DNA from: Symbiodinium natans
Taxonomy: Eukaryota; Sar; Dinophyceae; Suessiales; Symbiodiniaceae
DNA length: 64,000 nt
Direction of reading: 5' to 3'
NCBI GenBank assembly: GCA_905221605.1
Contig: CAJNDS010001112.1
Coordinates: 451,001 to 515,000, forward strand
Shown: positions 1 through 9,800 of the stretch, one piece after another
How the letters are laid out: each line of letters starts with the position of its first letter
How positions within the stretch are numbered: the stretch's first letter is position 1
Position numbers and translations under genes: made by a program
Notes under the pieces: generated by a model
What the model was told of the DNA's origin: nothing
Databases searched by the model: none
Seen by the model: the letters and a program-made list of their open reading frames with translations, nothing else

Positions 1-2213
1 AAATCGCCCTTGCAGTCAGGAAGCTTTTGGCGCTCATGCCAAGCGATAGCCACAGCAGCGCCCGTATACGACCCAGCTGAGAAACCCGTAACGCACAGTT
101 TGCACTCGCCAGCTCTACCCGCGGCGAGGCCCACATGCAGAGCGGTCAGCGCAGCAGTATGTGGCATGTGCAAGTGAGCCAGGGCAGGGCACATTGTCAG
201 GGAGGCTTCTACCGAGCTGATTCTAGCACGAACCGCCGCTGGCAGACCGCATCCTTCGACCTGAGGGTACAGAGCACGTGCCCATAGCTGGGCGGCTTGG
301 GGCAGGAGCAACAATGCATGTGCGGCATTACCGCTGGTCGAAAGCAACAACGGGCGTTGTGTGTCCTCATATCGGACCTTTTGGCCCTGGTTGTCCCGGA
401 CTGTTTCCATTTCTAAGCCAGTGAGTGCATAGGAATTGGCTGTGTGAATGATGCTACCCGACACAGTGGGGGGCGTATTCTCGGCCTTCCCATTCATCCC
501 GCTAATGAAGAGCGACCGACATTCCCCTGAGGGGGTTAGGTGAGGCTTTGGAGGCGGGTACTGGTAGGCAGGAAAGGCAAAGGCTGCCAGGGCTTGTTGC
601 ACACGCATGGCTAGTCCATCATCCCAGTATTGACTGAGGCCCAACGGCGTGACCTTTATGTCTGCGGCGAAGAGAGGCCACGGCAGATCCGCCTGGGCGA
701 ACCAAGCATGCGCAGCGGCAGCAAGAAGAGCAAGCGGCCCAGTGGGGGTATTGGGTCGACTGCGCCATTTCGGGGTGGCCCTGCAGGAAGATAGGGCCTC
801 TTTCTTCCAAAACATGAGGACCCCAGGGAAGAGCTGGAGCCGCACTGGTCCACTGCCCTTTTGCCCAACAGAGGCCCACAGAGGGACGGTGTCCCCGTTG
901 CCCCAGACCGACTCGGGTAGAGTAGGCAGCCGTAACACACTCCCCCACTGCGGCAAGGTGTTTTTGCCTTTGGCACCATATCCATGCACAAAAGGAGGGG
1001 GTATAACCTCGGCGTATCGGTTCGCCATGAATAAGTCAGGACCAGGTAGGATTGCCAAACGGGAGTGCGAGCCGCCGTAACCCATGAGCAAGGGAAGAAA
1101 TCCCTGTTCATATGGGCCTTGTCCCCACGTTTTGACCCCTCTGACCTGCCTGACTGGGGAGGTGCCAAACTGGATGTCTGGCTCTGGCCGGCCAGCAGTA
1201 AGGTCGGCCGTTTTCCACGCAACCTCATGTATGTATCTTCCTAAAAGTGCCCATGCAAACACAAAGTCAGAGTGCTTGTGAGCAGTGGTTCCGGCAAGAG
1301 GGGTGTTGCGTAGACATTGCCGATAATGGATCTGGTCCAACGGCACCTGCTCATGCATACCAGGCAATGGAGTGGGCACTTCACTGGGCATGATGACTAG
1401 CTGCAGGGCTCGGCTCAACGCAGTACCAATTGAGGTCACCGCACTAGCGACGTTGCCAGGGATGCAGAAGCGAGGGGGCCGGGGATGTTTGCCGTCCGGA
1501 GCATTCGGGTAGAAGAGGACCAATCCCCCATTTGCTTCGAGCTGGTCCTCGGACGCACAAACCATGCCAATTGAGTTTGGCGATCGGGCCCCACACGGTA
1601 TGGACCCGTCCGGCGAGCAACTCCACGGCGAGGCTGGAAGCGAGCCACAGGGCTGTGTCTCGTCCGTCTCGACTTCCATGCTGCCCAGTGACTCCGTCGA
1701 GAGGGTATTGGGCAGTAGATCGAGGACTGCAAACCTTCGCAGCTCTTCTGCTTCCCACCTGGCAGTGAACAAGGTGTCATGGTCAAGCAACATCAAGACC
1801 ACCCCTGGCGCAAGGACTCTGAGGACTGCCAGAATTTCGGGCCCCGCCCACGTAAAGTGCACAGAAGCTAGCCCCGCTTCCTTGGTGTTAACCAAGATGG
1901 GAAACCACCTCTCCTTAAACGGGCCTTCCCACTGCATGCGTGCTACCAAATGCCGGACAAAGTAGGGGAAGTGCGGAATAGACAAGAAGCAGCGACTATC
2001 CGTGACCAAGAGCAGGACATGGGCTCCTGCGGACTCAGCAGCCCGGAGCTGTGGAAGTAGGCAGCCGAGTAATGCATTGTAGTCAATCTCTGGGTGGAGA
2101 CCTTGCGGCTCAGGCGGTTCGCCGGAAATGGCTCCCGAGGCCAGTTTCAATGGCAGTACGCCGCTAGGGGTGGGCTCAGGGAAATTCTGCTTTCTAGTGC
2201 CTGCGCGAGATCG
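1..2213 (-). CDS. Long partial ORF (737 codons) ending in a hydrolase-type GFSAG motif
   Basis: On the minus strand the frame is open from 2213 to the window edge (stop TGA at 2214-2216), 737 codons without a stop, so it is certainly coding and is cut by the window start. Around residue 143 a hydrophobic strand runs into DHDTLF, which looks like the DxD region of a GT-A-type glycosyltransferase; this is suggestive only. Near the end of the visible part (about residue 710) is VTGFSAGSYTG, a GxSxG nucleophile elbow typical of alpha/beta-hydrolases. I recognise no named family for the whole. The upstream ORF (2147-2983) overlaps it by 67 bp in another frame and probably belongs to the same protein. 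Confidence 0.8.
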
Positions 2214-2983
2214 TCAGGCTCCTGAGGCCCCGGCGCATGGTCAGCACTGAGAGTGCGAAGCTGGCATATAGCCTGCATTGCGGTCGCCGCAAGGACCTGT
2301 GGACCTGGGTGGCTAGGGACCTGCCATGGCGGCAGGTCGGCTGCAACTGGCGCGGGAGGTGGCCTCCCATGTGGAATTCGTGGCTCGATCCTACTGACCT
2401 CACTCACTGGGTATGCTCCAACACGTGGAGGAATCGGCGGTATGGGAGGGCGAGGACTATTATCCGGCCAGCAGACCCTAGGTGGATTAGGTGATGGAGT
2501 TTGCCAGGGCCCGGGAGACAGGGCTGTCTCCCGACCCGCTCCTTGTTCGGTGAGAACACTCGCCCAAGGGGGAAGGTCTATCGCGTCACCAGGCACAGCA
2601 CTGTGCGTGGACACCGCTCGCCCCATGAGGGCACTGCTATGCGGCATGATGCCGATGCCTGGCCTCCATGCATGCAGGAGAAAACAGCGAACCGTGGGTT
2701 GCCGGGCGAAGCAGACGGCGTTGCTGTTTCTCAAAAAGGCAGAATGGTCCAGACACAACAAGGGTTGTATTTCCGGCGGAAAGTATCGGCACCAACCGGC
2801 AGCATCGAGTTCGTGAGGCAGGATGACGCCGGCTTGCATCTGCCTGGTCATTGCGATATCACTGGTCCCTAAAGTGGCAAGTGCAGTGAGTTGCCCTCTC
2901 CTGGCAACGTGGACTTGGAGCACTTGCGCTCCAACCCGGATCGCGTACGGTTGACAGGCATACGACTCCATGGCATCACTCAC
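2147..2983 (-). CDS. Proline-rich ORF, probable N-terminal part of the long downstream protein
   Basis: A 278-codon minus-strand ORF with an ATG start at 2983. The first 90 residues look globular. The middle is rich in proline (PPIPPIPPR, RPPPAPVAADLPP) and reads like a disordered linker. The stop lies inside the start of the 737-codon frame. Moving from one to the other needs a -1 shift (or a 2-nt skip) between 2213 and 2147. I see no clear slippery heptamer there, so a short intron, an assembly indel or a pseudogene break are all possible. Function unknown. Confidence 0.65.
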   Translation of the reverse strand: MSDAMESYACQPYAIRVGAQVLQVHVARRGQLTALATLGTSDIAMTRQMQAGVILPHELDAAGWCRYFPPEIQPLLCLDHSAFLRNSNAVCFARQPTVRCFLLHAWRPGIGIMPHSSALMGRAVSTHSAVPGDAIDLPPWASVLTEQGAGRETALSPGPWQTPSPNPPRVCWPDNSPRPPIPPIPPRVGAYPVSEVSRIEPRIPHGRPPPAPVAADLPPWQVPSHPGPQVLAATAMQAICQLRTLSADHAPGPQEPDDLAQALESRISLSPPLAAYCH

Positions 2984-3500
2984 CGAACATGGCAGGCCAA
3001 ACTCATGTGACTACCCCACAGACAGCAGACAGCGGAGAACCACGAGGCAACCTCCAGACACGAAGATCCCTGGAAAGCCCTTTCAAAAACTACGGAGGGA
3101 CACAAGGAAGGGGAGGACCAAACAGAAGCACAACACACAGGAGAGAAGAAGCAGAAAGGCGAGAAAAAACCAGTCAGGAGCGTTACAACCCTCTACACAA
3201 TGGGTCCTCGTTCAGTCAGCCTGCCACCCTTAGCTTGAGCCAGGGCACATCCAACGCGCAACCTGAAAAGGGATGCAGCGTGTCATCGCAGGTGGCTGTT
3301 ACTTGTGGCTGCAATGTGCTGCATGTACAAAGCAATGACCTGGAGACAATGGCATCCTTTACTTTGTCCGTGCACAGTAGTAGCACCAGAATGCAGGCGT
3401 ACCTCGGTTGCTGGTCTGTTTGTAGCGGCAACACAAGGGCCGGCGCGCATAAATCGATTAAAATGGAAAAAGAAAGGTACTCTCTACCCTGCCCCGACGA
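2984..3500. other. Intergenic stretch, nothing recognised
   Basis: About 500 bp between two minus-strand ORFs. Only short frames on either strand, no telomeric tract and no TIR element. It could contain the 5' end of the downstream gene or an intron. Confidence 0.4.
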
Positions 3501-4388
3501 CTACTCCGGGAGCTCGATATGGTCCGCCAACAGCCAATCAGGATCGCTCAGCAATGCAGGCCACACCACATGCTCCGGGTCCTTGCCGATAACCACCTGG
3601 CGGATTGTGAGGCCGGGGGCCCAGGGGTACTGCGTGCGTCCGTAGCCCTTGAAGGCGGTAAAGTGTGAGTCTTCGGAAAGGGCTTCTGTGACAGGAGGCA
3701 CGCGATGATTGCCCCGCACCGAGTAGCACATCCGAAGGTGGTGCTGAAAGGTCTCTACGTCCTTTCGTCCGCCATAGACTAAAATTCGTGTCTCCCCGCT
3801 CGTTGGGGCTGGCAGCAAAGAAGGCAGCCTAATGGGGCCCATGCAAACACAAGCCCGGAAGGTCGCATGGGCCTCGGAAATTGCAATCTGGTAGGTGATG
3901 GTTCCTCCAGAGCCAAGGCCCATAAAATATATGTGCAATGAGATGCGAGGGCTCGCATCACGTTGGACGGCCAGTAGGAGCGGTAGAATTTCCACTGTAT
4001 ACACTGCCTTGGTCCAGGCAGCACCGTCAGGCAGCATCCAGGCGGGCGGTGAGCCTGCTTGCCCCGCCACAGGCCATGCGCAGGCAATGACGGCCTTTTT
4101 GAAAGCCAGGTTGCTCCACAGATACTCGATGGCCCCTTGCCAAGGCAGTGGGTGCATATTCTCCACATAGAAATGTCCACAACCAGGGAGGAGAAGCACT
4201 ATCGAGTTGGCTTCCCCTGCATCCGCACTCGGCCGGGATACAACAAAGGGGAGGGTTGAACTGCCATGGCTCGCCGTAATCCAGGTGTTTTCACGCCCAG
4301 CTACGAGCGGAGGGGCGACCAATGGAGGAGGCTGCAGGTTCTCCAGGCCAAGGGGCTCTTTGCAATGCCATGGCGAAGAAGAGGCAGC
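3501..4388 (-). CDS. Alpha/beta-hydrolase-like ORF with altered nucleophile elbow
   Basis: Open minus-strand frame from a stop at 4389-4391 to TAG at 3501-3503. There is no ATG near the start, and the frame begins right after TAG|G, a good 3' splice site, so this is probably an internal or last exon. Hydrolase-like pieces in order: VLLLPGCGHF (first strand and oxyanion region), IYFMGLGSGGTITYQIA (nucleophile elbow), ILVYGGRKDVETF (acidic-residue loop) and GKDPEHVVWP (catalytic-histidine loop). The elbow reads GLGSGG where GxSxGG is expected, so the serine position is occupied by glycine or is shifted by one. It may be a non-catalytic relative or a decayed copy. The neighbouring 737-codon frame has an intact GFSAG. 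Confidence 0.6.
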   Translation of the reverse strand, partial: AASSSPWHCKEPLGLENLQPPPLVAPPLVAGRENTWITASHGSSTLPFVVSRPSADAGEANSIVLLLPGCGHFYVENMHPLPWQGAIEYLWSNLAFKKAVIACAWPVAGQAGSPPAWMLPDGAAWTKAVYTVEILPLLLAVQRDASPRISLHIYFMGLGSGGTITYQIAISEAHATFRACVCMGPIRLPSLLPAPTSGETRILVYGGRKDVETFQHHLRMCYSVRGNHRVPPVTEALSEDSHFTAFKGYGRTQYPWAPGLTIRQVVIGKDPEHVVWPALLSDPDWLLADHIELPE

Positions 4389-4669
4389 CTACCCAATTGA
4401 TGGGGCAAGGTAGAGGAAGACTGGGCAGCCTTGCCTGAGAGCCGTGCCGTCCAGCGCAAAGAATGTCACACAACAACAAGCTTGCTCCCAACTTTCCCTG
4501 ACTCAGCTCCCTTCAGTAGGAGACTACATCAGCAGTATAACATGATCAATGGTTACAACTTTCCAAATCGGTCAAGACAACAGCAAGACATTACAGGAAT
4601 GCCGCATGACCATGGATAACGACCGATGTACTAGGCCGCCGTTTGTTCCGTATTCGCACAAGGTCAGCG

Positions 4670-5371
4670 TTAGATGTCACTATCCGAATGCCGATTGTCC
4701 TCAAGCAGATGCATGGTCTCGTCATCTAAATGCTCGAGAATGTCGGTAGCAATACGTTCATCGAGGAAGCACGCTACCCACTCCAGAATGACGGCATTAT
4801 CATTGGGGACAGCATCGGACATCGCTTGCAAAAGCAAATTGACTTTATCGGCAGTGAAACGCCATGCAAGCAAAAGATGCTGCTCCAAATGCGCTTTTAT
4901 GAGGTAAATTGGAAAATCTTCCTGGCGATGCACAATGATTGGCCTGGCCCAGGCTAAAAGGGCATTCTGCTGTGGTCCAGGCGGACGTCTGAACATAGCC
5001 AGTAACGCCCCGTACTCCTGGGCAAGCTCGTTCCTCAGATCCTGCGAAAGATCTCGAAGGTGGTGTGCAAGCCAGGCGCGATGACCTCCAACAGAGTGCG
5101 CGAGTTCGGCCGCAGCAACCATGGCGAGGGTCCGTTGATTAGGACGTCCTTGGGCTGCCGAGGCATCGCGGATTCCTTGCAGTACGAGGAGCTTGGTGAG
5201 CGATATCCATCCAGCACTACAAGTGTGGCCGTGGCCTTCGAGGATGGGCTCGCTGGAAAAGATCTCCGGGTGTTCGTAAGGGTAGCATCTTTCCCAGTCA
5301 CTGTCGCCATCTCCATTGACAGCAGTGTAAAGGCTGCCACCAATGACCAACGAAGAAGCCATGCCGGGCAG
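4670..5371 (-). CDS. Unidentified ORF, 5' end lost in assembly gap
   Basis: Minus-strand frame open from the N gap at 5372 to TAA at 4670-4672, about 233 codons. Contains LVLQGIRDASAAQGRP and a helical, acidic C-terminal half ending in HLLEDN and DSDI. No recognised domain. It may be the upstream exon of the hydrolase-like ORF at 3501-4388: same strand, and the gap between them has stops and a usable acceptor. Intron borders could not be fixed. Confidence 0.55.
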   Translation of the reverse strand: MPGMASSLVIGGSLYTAVNGDGDSDWERCYPYEHPEIFSSEPILEGHGHTCSAGWISLTKLLVLQGIRDASAAQGRPNQRTLAMVAAAELAHSVGGHRAWLAHHLRDLSQDLRNELAQEYGALLAMFRRPPGPQQNALLAWARPIIVHRQEDFPIYLIKAHLEQHLLLAWRFTADKVNLLLQAMSDAVPNDNAVILEWVACFLDERIATDILEHLDDETMHLLEDNRHSDSDI

Positions 5372-5471
5372 NNNNNNNNNNNNNNNNNNNNNNNNNNNNN
5401 NNNNNNNNNNNNNNNNNNNNNNNNNNNNNNNNNNNNNNNNNNNNNNNNNNNNNNNNNNNNNNNNNNNNNNN
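5372..5471. other. Assembly gap of 100 N
   Basis: Exactly 100 N, the usual size for a gap of unknown length. It lies at the sharp change from long intron-poor frames to repeat-rich DNA, so the two sides may not be true neighbours. Confidence 0.98.
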
Positions 5472-5735
5472 CCACGGAACCACCACCACGAGACCACCAC
5501 CGCGGACCACCGACCACCGCCACCCGGCCACCACCATGGGACCACCACCACGGGACCACCACGACGGCCACCGGGGACCACCACCACCACCACCACCACG
5601 GACACCGCCACCACCACGACAGACCACCACTACCAAAGGAGCACCACCACCACGGGACCACCACCACGCTGTGGGACCACCACGACGAACACCACGGGAC
5701 CACGGACCACCACCACGGGACCACCACCACGGGCA
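5472..5735. repeat. CCACCACGGGA-type minisatellite
   Basis: Imperfect repeats built from CCACCACCACGGGACC. They give long histidine/proline/threonine or tryptophan/glycine-rich frames on both strands, all artefacts of the repeat. The array borders the N gap and probably caused it. Confidence 0.9.
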
Positions 5736-6894
5736 TTCGGGAAAACCCCCCAAAACCCCAGCCTCTCAGCCCCAACCCCTCAGCACCCCAAAACCACCCA
5801 CCCCCCACCACACCCGACAGAACCCAAACCATTGCAGCAAAAGCAAAAAACAAAACCCCTCCAAAACACGACAAAACTCCGGACACAAACCCTATACAAT
5901 TTCTATTAAACCCCAAAACCCTACACCGTAAAGCGTAAAACCCTGAACCCGGGGCATCCCGAAAATTCCCGGAATTTAAATTCCTAGGATTTTTCGAGAG
6001 CTGTTGCTGATATGTGATCGTGAGGCCGAACCCCCTTGAACAGCTGGCGGGCGGCGACCGTCATCGGAACTACCCTGGACCAAGAGATTTCCTTGAAGAT
6101 TTCCTTGAAGGTGAAGGGGCACCCACGTCATCACTGTTACGCTGGAACCTTACATCCAACCCGGCAAGCCCAAACCTCAATCCGGACAATTCCTAAAATT
6201 CCGGGAATTTTCAGCTCCGGGTGATTCCCAAAATTCCCAGGATTTTGAAACAAAAAGTGTTAAAGTTCCCGGAATTTTCAGGATCCCCCTGCAAGGCCCT
6301 CACAAGCAGCCAAATGGACCGGAAGAGGAGGCGGGGCATCCGACGGGGCGGCCGCAGAGCGAAAATAGGGGTCGAACCCGTAGCCTTTTATGGGGATATT
6401 ATGGGGATATATGCTGAATCCTTCATCCGAAAATAGACGCTAGATTGGCGCTAGCATCGCTCTAGCAAATATGAAGGGAAATTGTTTGCGATGGCCGTTG
6501 CCCATCCAAAATAATAAAATAGTACTAACACAGCTGATCTGAAATATGGCCAACCTGGAAGAGCAAGGGGCACTACTCGCTCGAGCTCAAGTAGCTCCAA
6601 TAGTTCCGATGACGATGCCTGAGTCTTAAAATGGCGGCGCTAGTATATTTTACGGAACCGCTATGCTACACTAATCTCCAAAGCATTTCTTTTGCGAGGT
6701 TGCACTGTACCTCTGTCATTTATTAATGGTGGTTGTATTCGTTGTGGGCCGCAACCAACCCGATATCAATCGATCTCTATTAATCAAATTGTATCCCTAT
6801 ATCCTTTCCTTGTACGAAAATTCGGATGTATCAAGCCCTGATTTTTTCCTCCGAAAACAATGGCAAGCTCTCCCTCTGCAGGTAACCGCAAGGT
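5736..6894. other. Non-coding stretch with AATTCCCGGAATT-like repeats
   Basis: 5750-5940 is A/C-rich and passes into degenerate CCCTAAA. 5960-6290 has several near-palindromes around AATTCCCGGAATT, AAATTCCGGGAATTTT and TCCCAAAATTCCCAGGA. 6300-6890 looks unique. This is the 3' flank of the ubiquitin-like gene, whose stop is at 6895. No polyadenylation signal recognised. Confidence 0.5.
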
Positions 6895-9800
6895 CTATTC
6901 CAGCACAACAGGCGCCATCTCATCGTTGAATGCAGCTTCCTTGCCAACACCAAAGAGCCTAGGATGGCCCTCAAACCATTAAAGTGTAAGGTTTAGGGAA
7001 ATCTGATCCTCTTCAACCCAATAAGGGAAAATGCAAAATATCCCAAGAGCCTACTTGGAAGCAGATCTCGGTAGAGGAATGGGCCGAAAGCTTCGGTCGC
7101 CAATTTCTCGAAGAAGTACTTCACTGACTCGCAGCAGTGGCTGAACGGAGGCGATCTAGACGCTGGCTCATGGCCAACGGCTTGAAGAAGTCCTTGGTAG
7201 TCCAACAAACATCTTATAACAAGGGCAACCTTTCTTGGCATGGTTACTTCATAAGGGAACCTTGAACCAAAAAAACAGGAACAGGATACCCTAAACCCTA
7301 AACCCTATCAAGCCTATCAAGCCTATCAAGCCTATCAAGCCTATCAAGCCTATCAAGCCTATCAAGCCTATCAAGCCTCTATAAAGCCTATAAAGCCTAT
7401 AAAGCCTATAAAGCCTATAAAGCCTATAAAGCCTATAAAGCCTATAAAGCCTATAAAGCCTATAAAGCCTAAAGCCTAAAGCCTAAACCCGAACCCCTGG
7501 GACACCAAGAGTCCTCTCCCAACTCCGCCTGCAGAAGCCCCACCGCCTCACCAAAAGGCTGCGGACTTGCCTGGATGGTGGCTTGCACGCTCCTAAGATG
7601 GCCTTAAAAACCCTCTGAACACTGTTTCTGAATATTGGGGTTTAGGGTTTAGGGTTTAGGGTTTAGGGCCTAGGGTTTAGGGGATCCTCTTAAACCCAAC
7701 AAAGGGGAATATGAAATGTCCCAAGGGCGTACCGAGGCTCTTTGCAGCACCGGCCCATTTGCGTTGCAGCTGCGCAGCAGAAGCCACGGCCTGCGTGATG
7801 GGGGCCTCGGGAATCCTTGGTCGCCCAGTAACCATATTGCAATAAGGGCACCCTTGGGTTTAGGGTTTAAAGAAATTGTGTAGGGTTTGAGTCCCAATAA
7901 TAACGTTTTGACCGAAAGTTTTGACCGATTTTTTTTTGGGAGGGAGGGAGGGGGTGGGAGGGGGGCGGGGAGTGAGGGGGGAAGAGGGAGGGGCTTCCCA
8001 AACCTTTTGAAGGCCTCCCGGAGACTTTTTTGGGCCTCCCGGTGCCTTGACCTTTTGGAGCTTTTTTGGAGGCCTTTTGCCTTTTGGGGCCTCGCCTCCT
8101 GGGCTCCGGGGCTTTTTGGGGTTTAAGTAAATTGAGCATTTGGTCTCCCAGACGCTTTGGAATAATTTACTTAAGCTCTGTTGGTCAGCTGTTTAGACAA
8201 ATATTTTGGGGAAACCCAGAACCCCGTTGTCCAAAGTTCGTTTTTATGCAGAAACTAACTTACCCCGTAGACCAAAGTTTGCTTTCTATGCAGAAACTAA
8301 CTTGCGTCTGCCCTATCTGCCAAAAAGTGTACACTTTCAGTTCTACAGGGGCCCCAAAAAAGTGTAAAGTGTGCTCACTCAGCTACTAAGAGACTTGATA
8401 AGGAAACCCAGAACCAAAAAAAAAAGGGTAAAGGGGACCACTGGGCTATCCAAGAATCTCTGCAGTCAAAGCCTCTATAAATGGCCAAAGCGCCGAGCTC
8501 CTCAGGGGGGCCACGCCAGGTTTCCGCTCAAGGCCATGTTTGTGCAACCAGTCCTGCATCGTTGTAGCCCCCAAGCCTTTGGGGTTTTCGGGTTTGGGGT
8601 TTAGGGCTTGGGGTTTAGGGTTTGGGGTTTAGGGTTTAGGGTTGAGGGTTTGGGCTTCAGGGTTTAGGGTTTAGGGGTTGGTTGGGGTACGATGAAACAT
8701 GGTCATTTTTGTTCCTTTTAGGGTTTAAGTATTCATAAACCCTGAACCCTGAACCCTGAACCCTGAACCCTAAACCCTAAACCCTAACCCCAAAACCCTA
8801 AACCCTGTAAAAATGATGTTGAACACTGACCCAGAGTCGGCGAAGCGCTTGCCGACCGACCAGGCATCCGGGAAGCTGCCAAGCCATGTCCTCGAGCGCC
8901 CGATGGCTTTGGCCACTGGCTGCCTCGGCCCAGGGTTTAGGGTTTAGGGTTTAGGGTTTAGGGTTTAGGGTTTAGGGTCCAGGAGGGAATATAAAGGGTA
9001 CCCTTTTTGGTTTAAAGGGGATTCTAAGGGAACCCCAGCCCAAAAAAAAAGGAAATAAGGGCCTACTCCGTGTCCTAGCAGCTTTTCTCCATGCGAGACC
9101 GGCTGGGTCATCGCCTGCGCGAAGAGCGGGTTCTGCTCGGCCAGATGATCCAAACTCTCGGCCCAGAGGAGGCTCGAGCTTGTAAGGCTGTCGTAATTCC
9201 TAGTTCATGGTTGTGATGGTATGAAGAAACTTGAATTTCTATTCCTTATTGGGTTGAAGTACCCTTAAGAATGTAAAGTGTTCCCCAACTATGACGAAGA
9301 CTCACCCCCGAGTTCGCTTCCCAGATACGTGTGGTGATTGCTAGCAGGCCTCCATTCTGGAGAGCCACGACGGCACTTACAAAACCCATGCCGTCCCCAC
9401 ACCAGCCGAATTCGGCCTGCAGCGCCAAGACGCACGTGATGTCGGCAGCCTCAATGCCTGCTATCTGCTGCCACGGTATCCACGACATCAGCATGTCCTT
9501 CTCCATTGGCAGATGATGCGTGTCATGCTCGTCACTGAGCATTCCGGGGGACTTTTCCCGGATCTCAGCCAATCCCTTCCTGCAGCAGCTGTCGATGTCA
9601 TCCCAAATGTCCGGGCTTGACCCATCGAAAACATAACCCCCCAACTCGCGCATGAGGAACACCGGGCAACCGTTCCTTACTTCTCCAACAGCCAAGGGAA
9701 AAAAGTTAAACTGCATTCCTACTAAATAAGGAAACCCCAAAAACTTAAAGTTCAACCCCTAAACCCTAAACCCTAAACCCTAAACCCTAAACCCTAAACC

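Noticed and set aside
5480-5938. Long His/Pro/Thr-rich and Trp/Gly-rich ORFs on both strands
   Set aside because: Produced by the CCACCACGGG minisatellite; open in several frames at once and interrupted by N.
7302-7480. CRISPR-like array
   Set aside because: Nine-base units with no spacers; a minisatellite in a eukaryotic intron.
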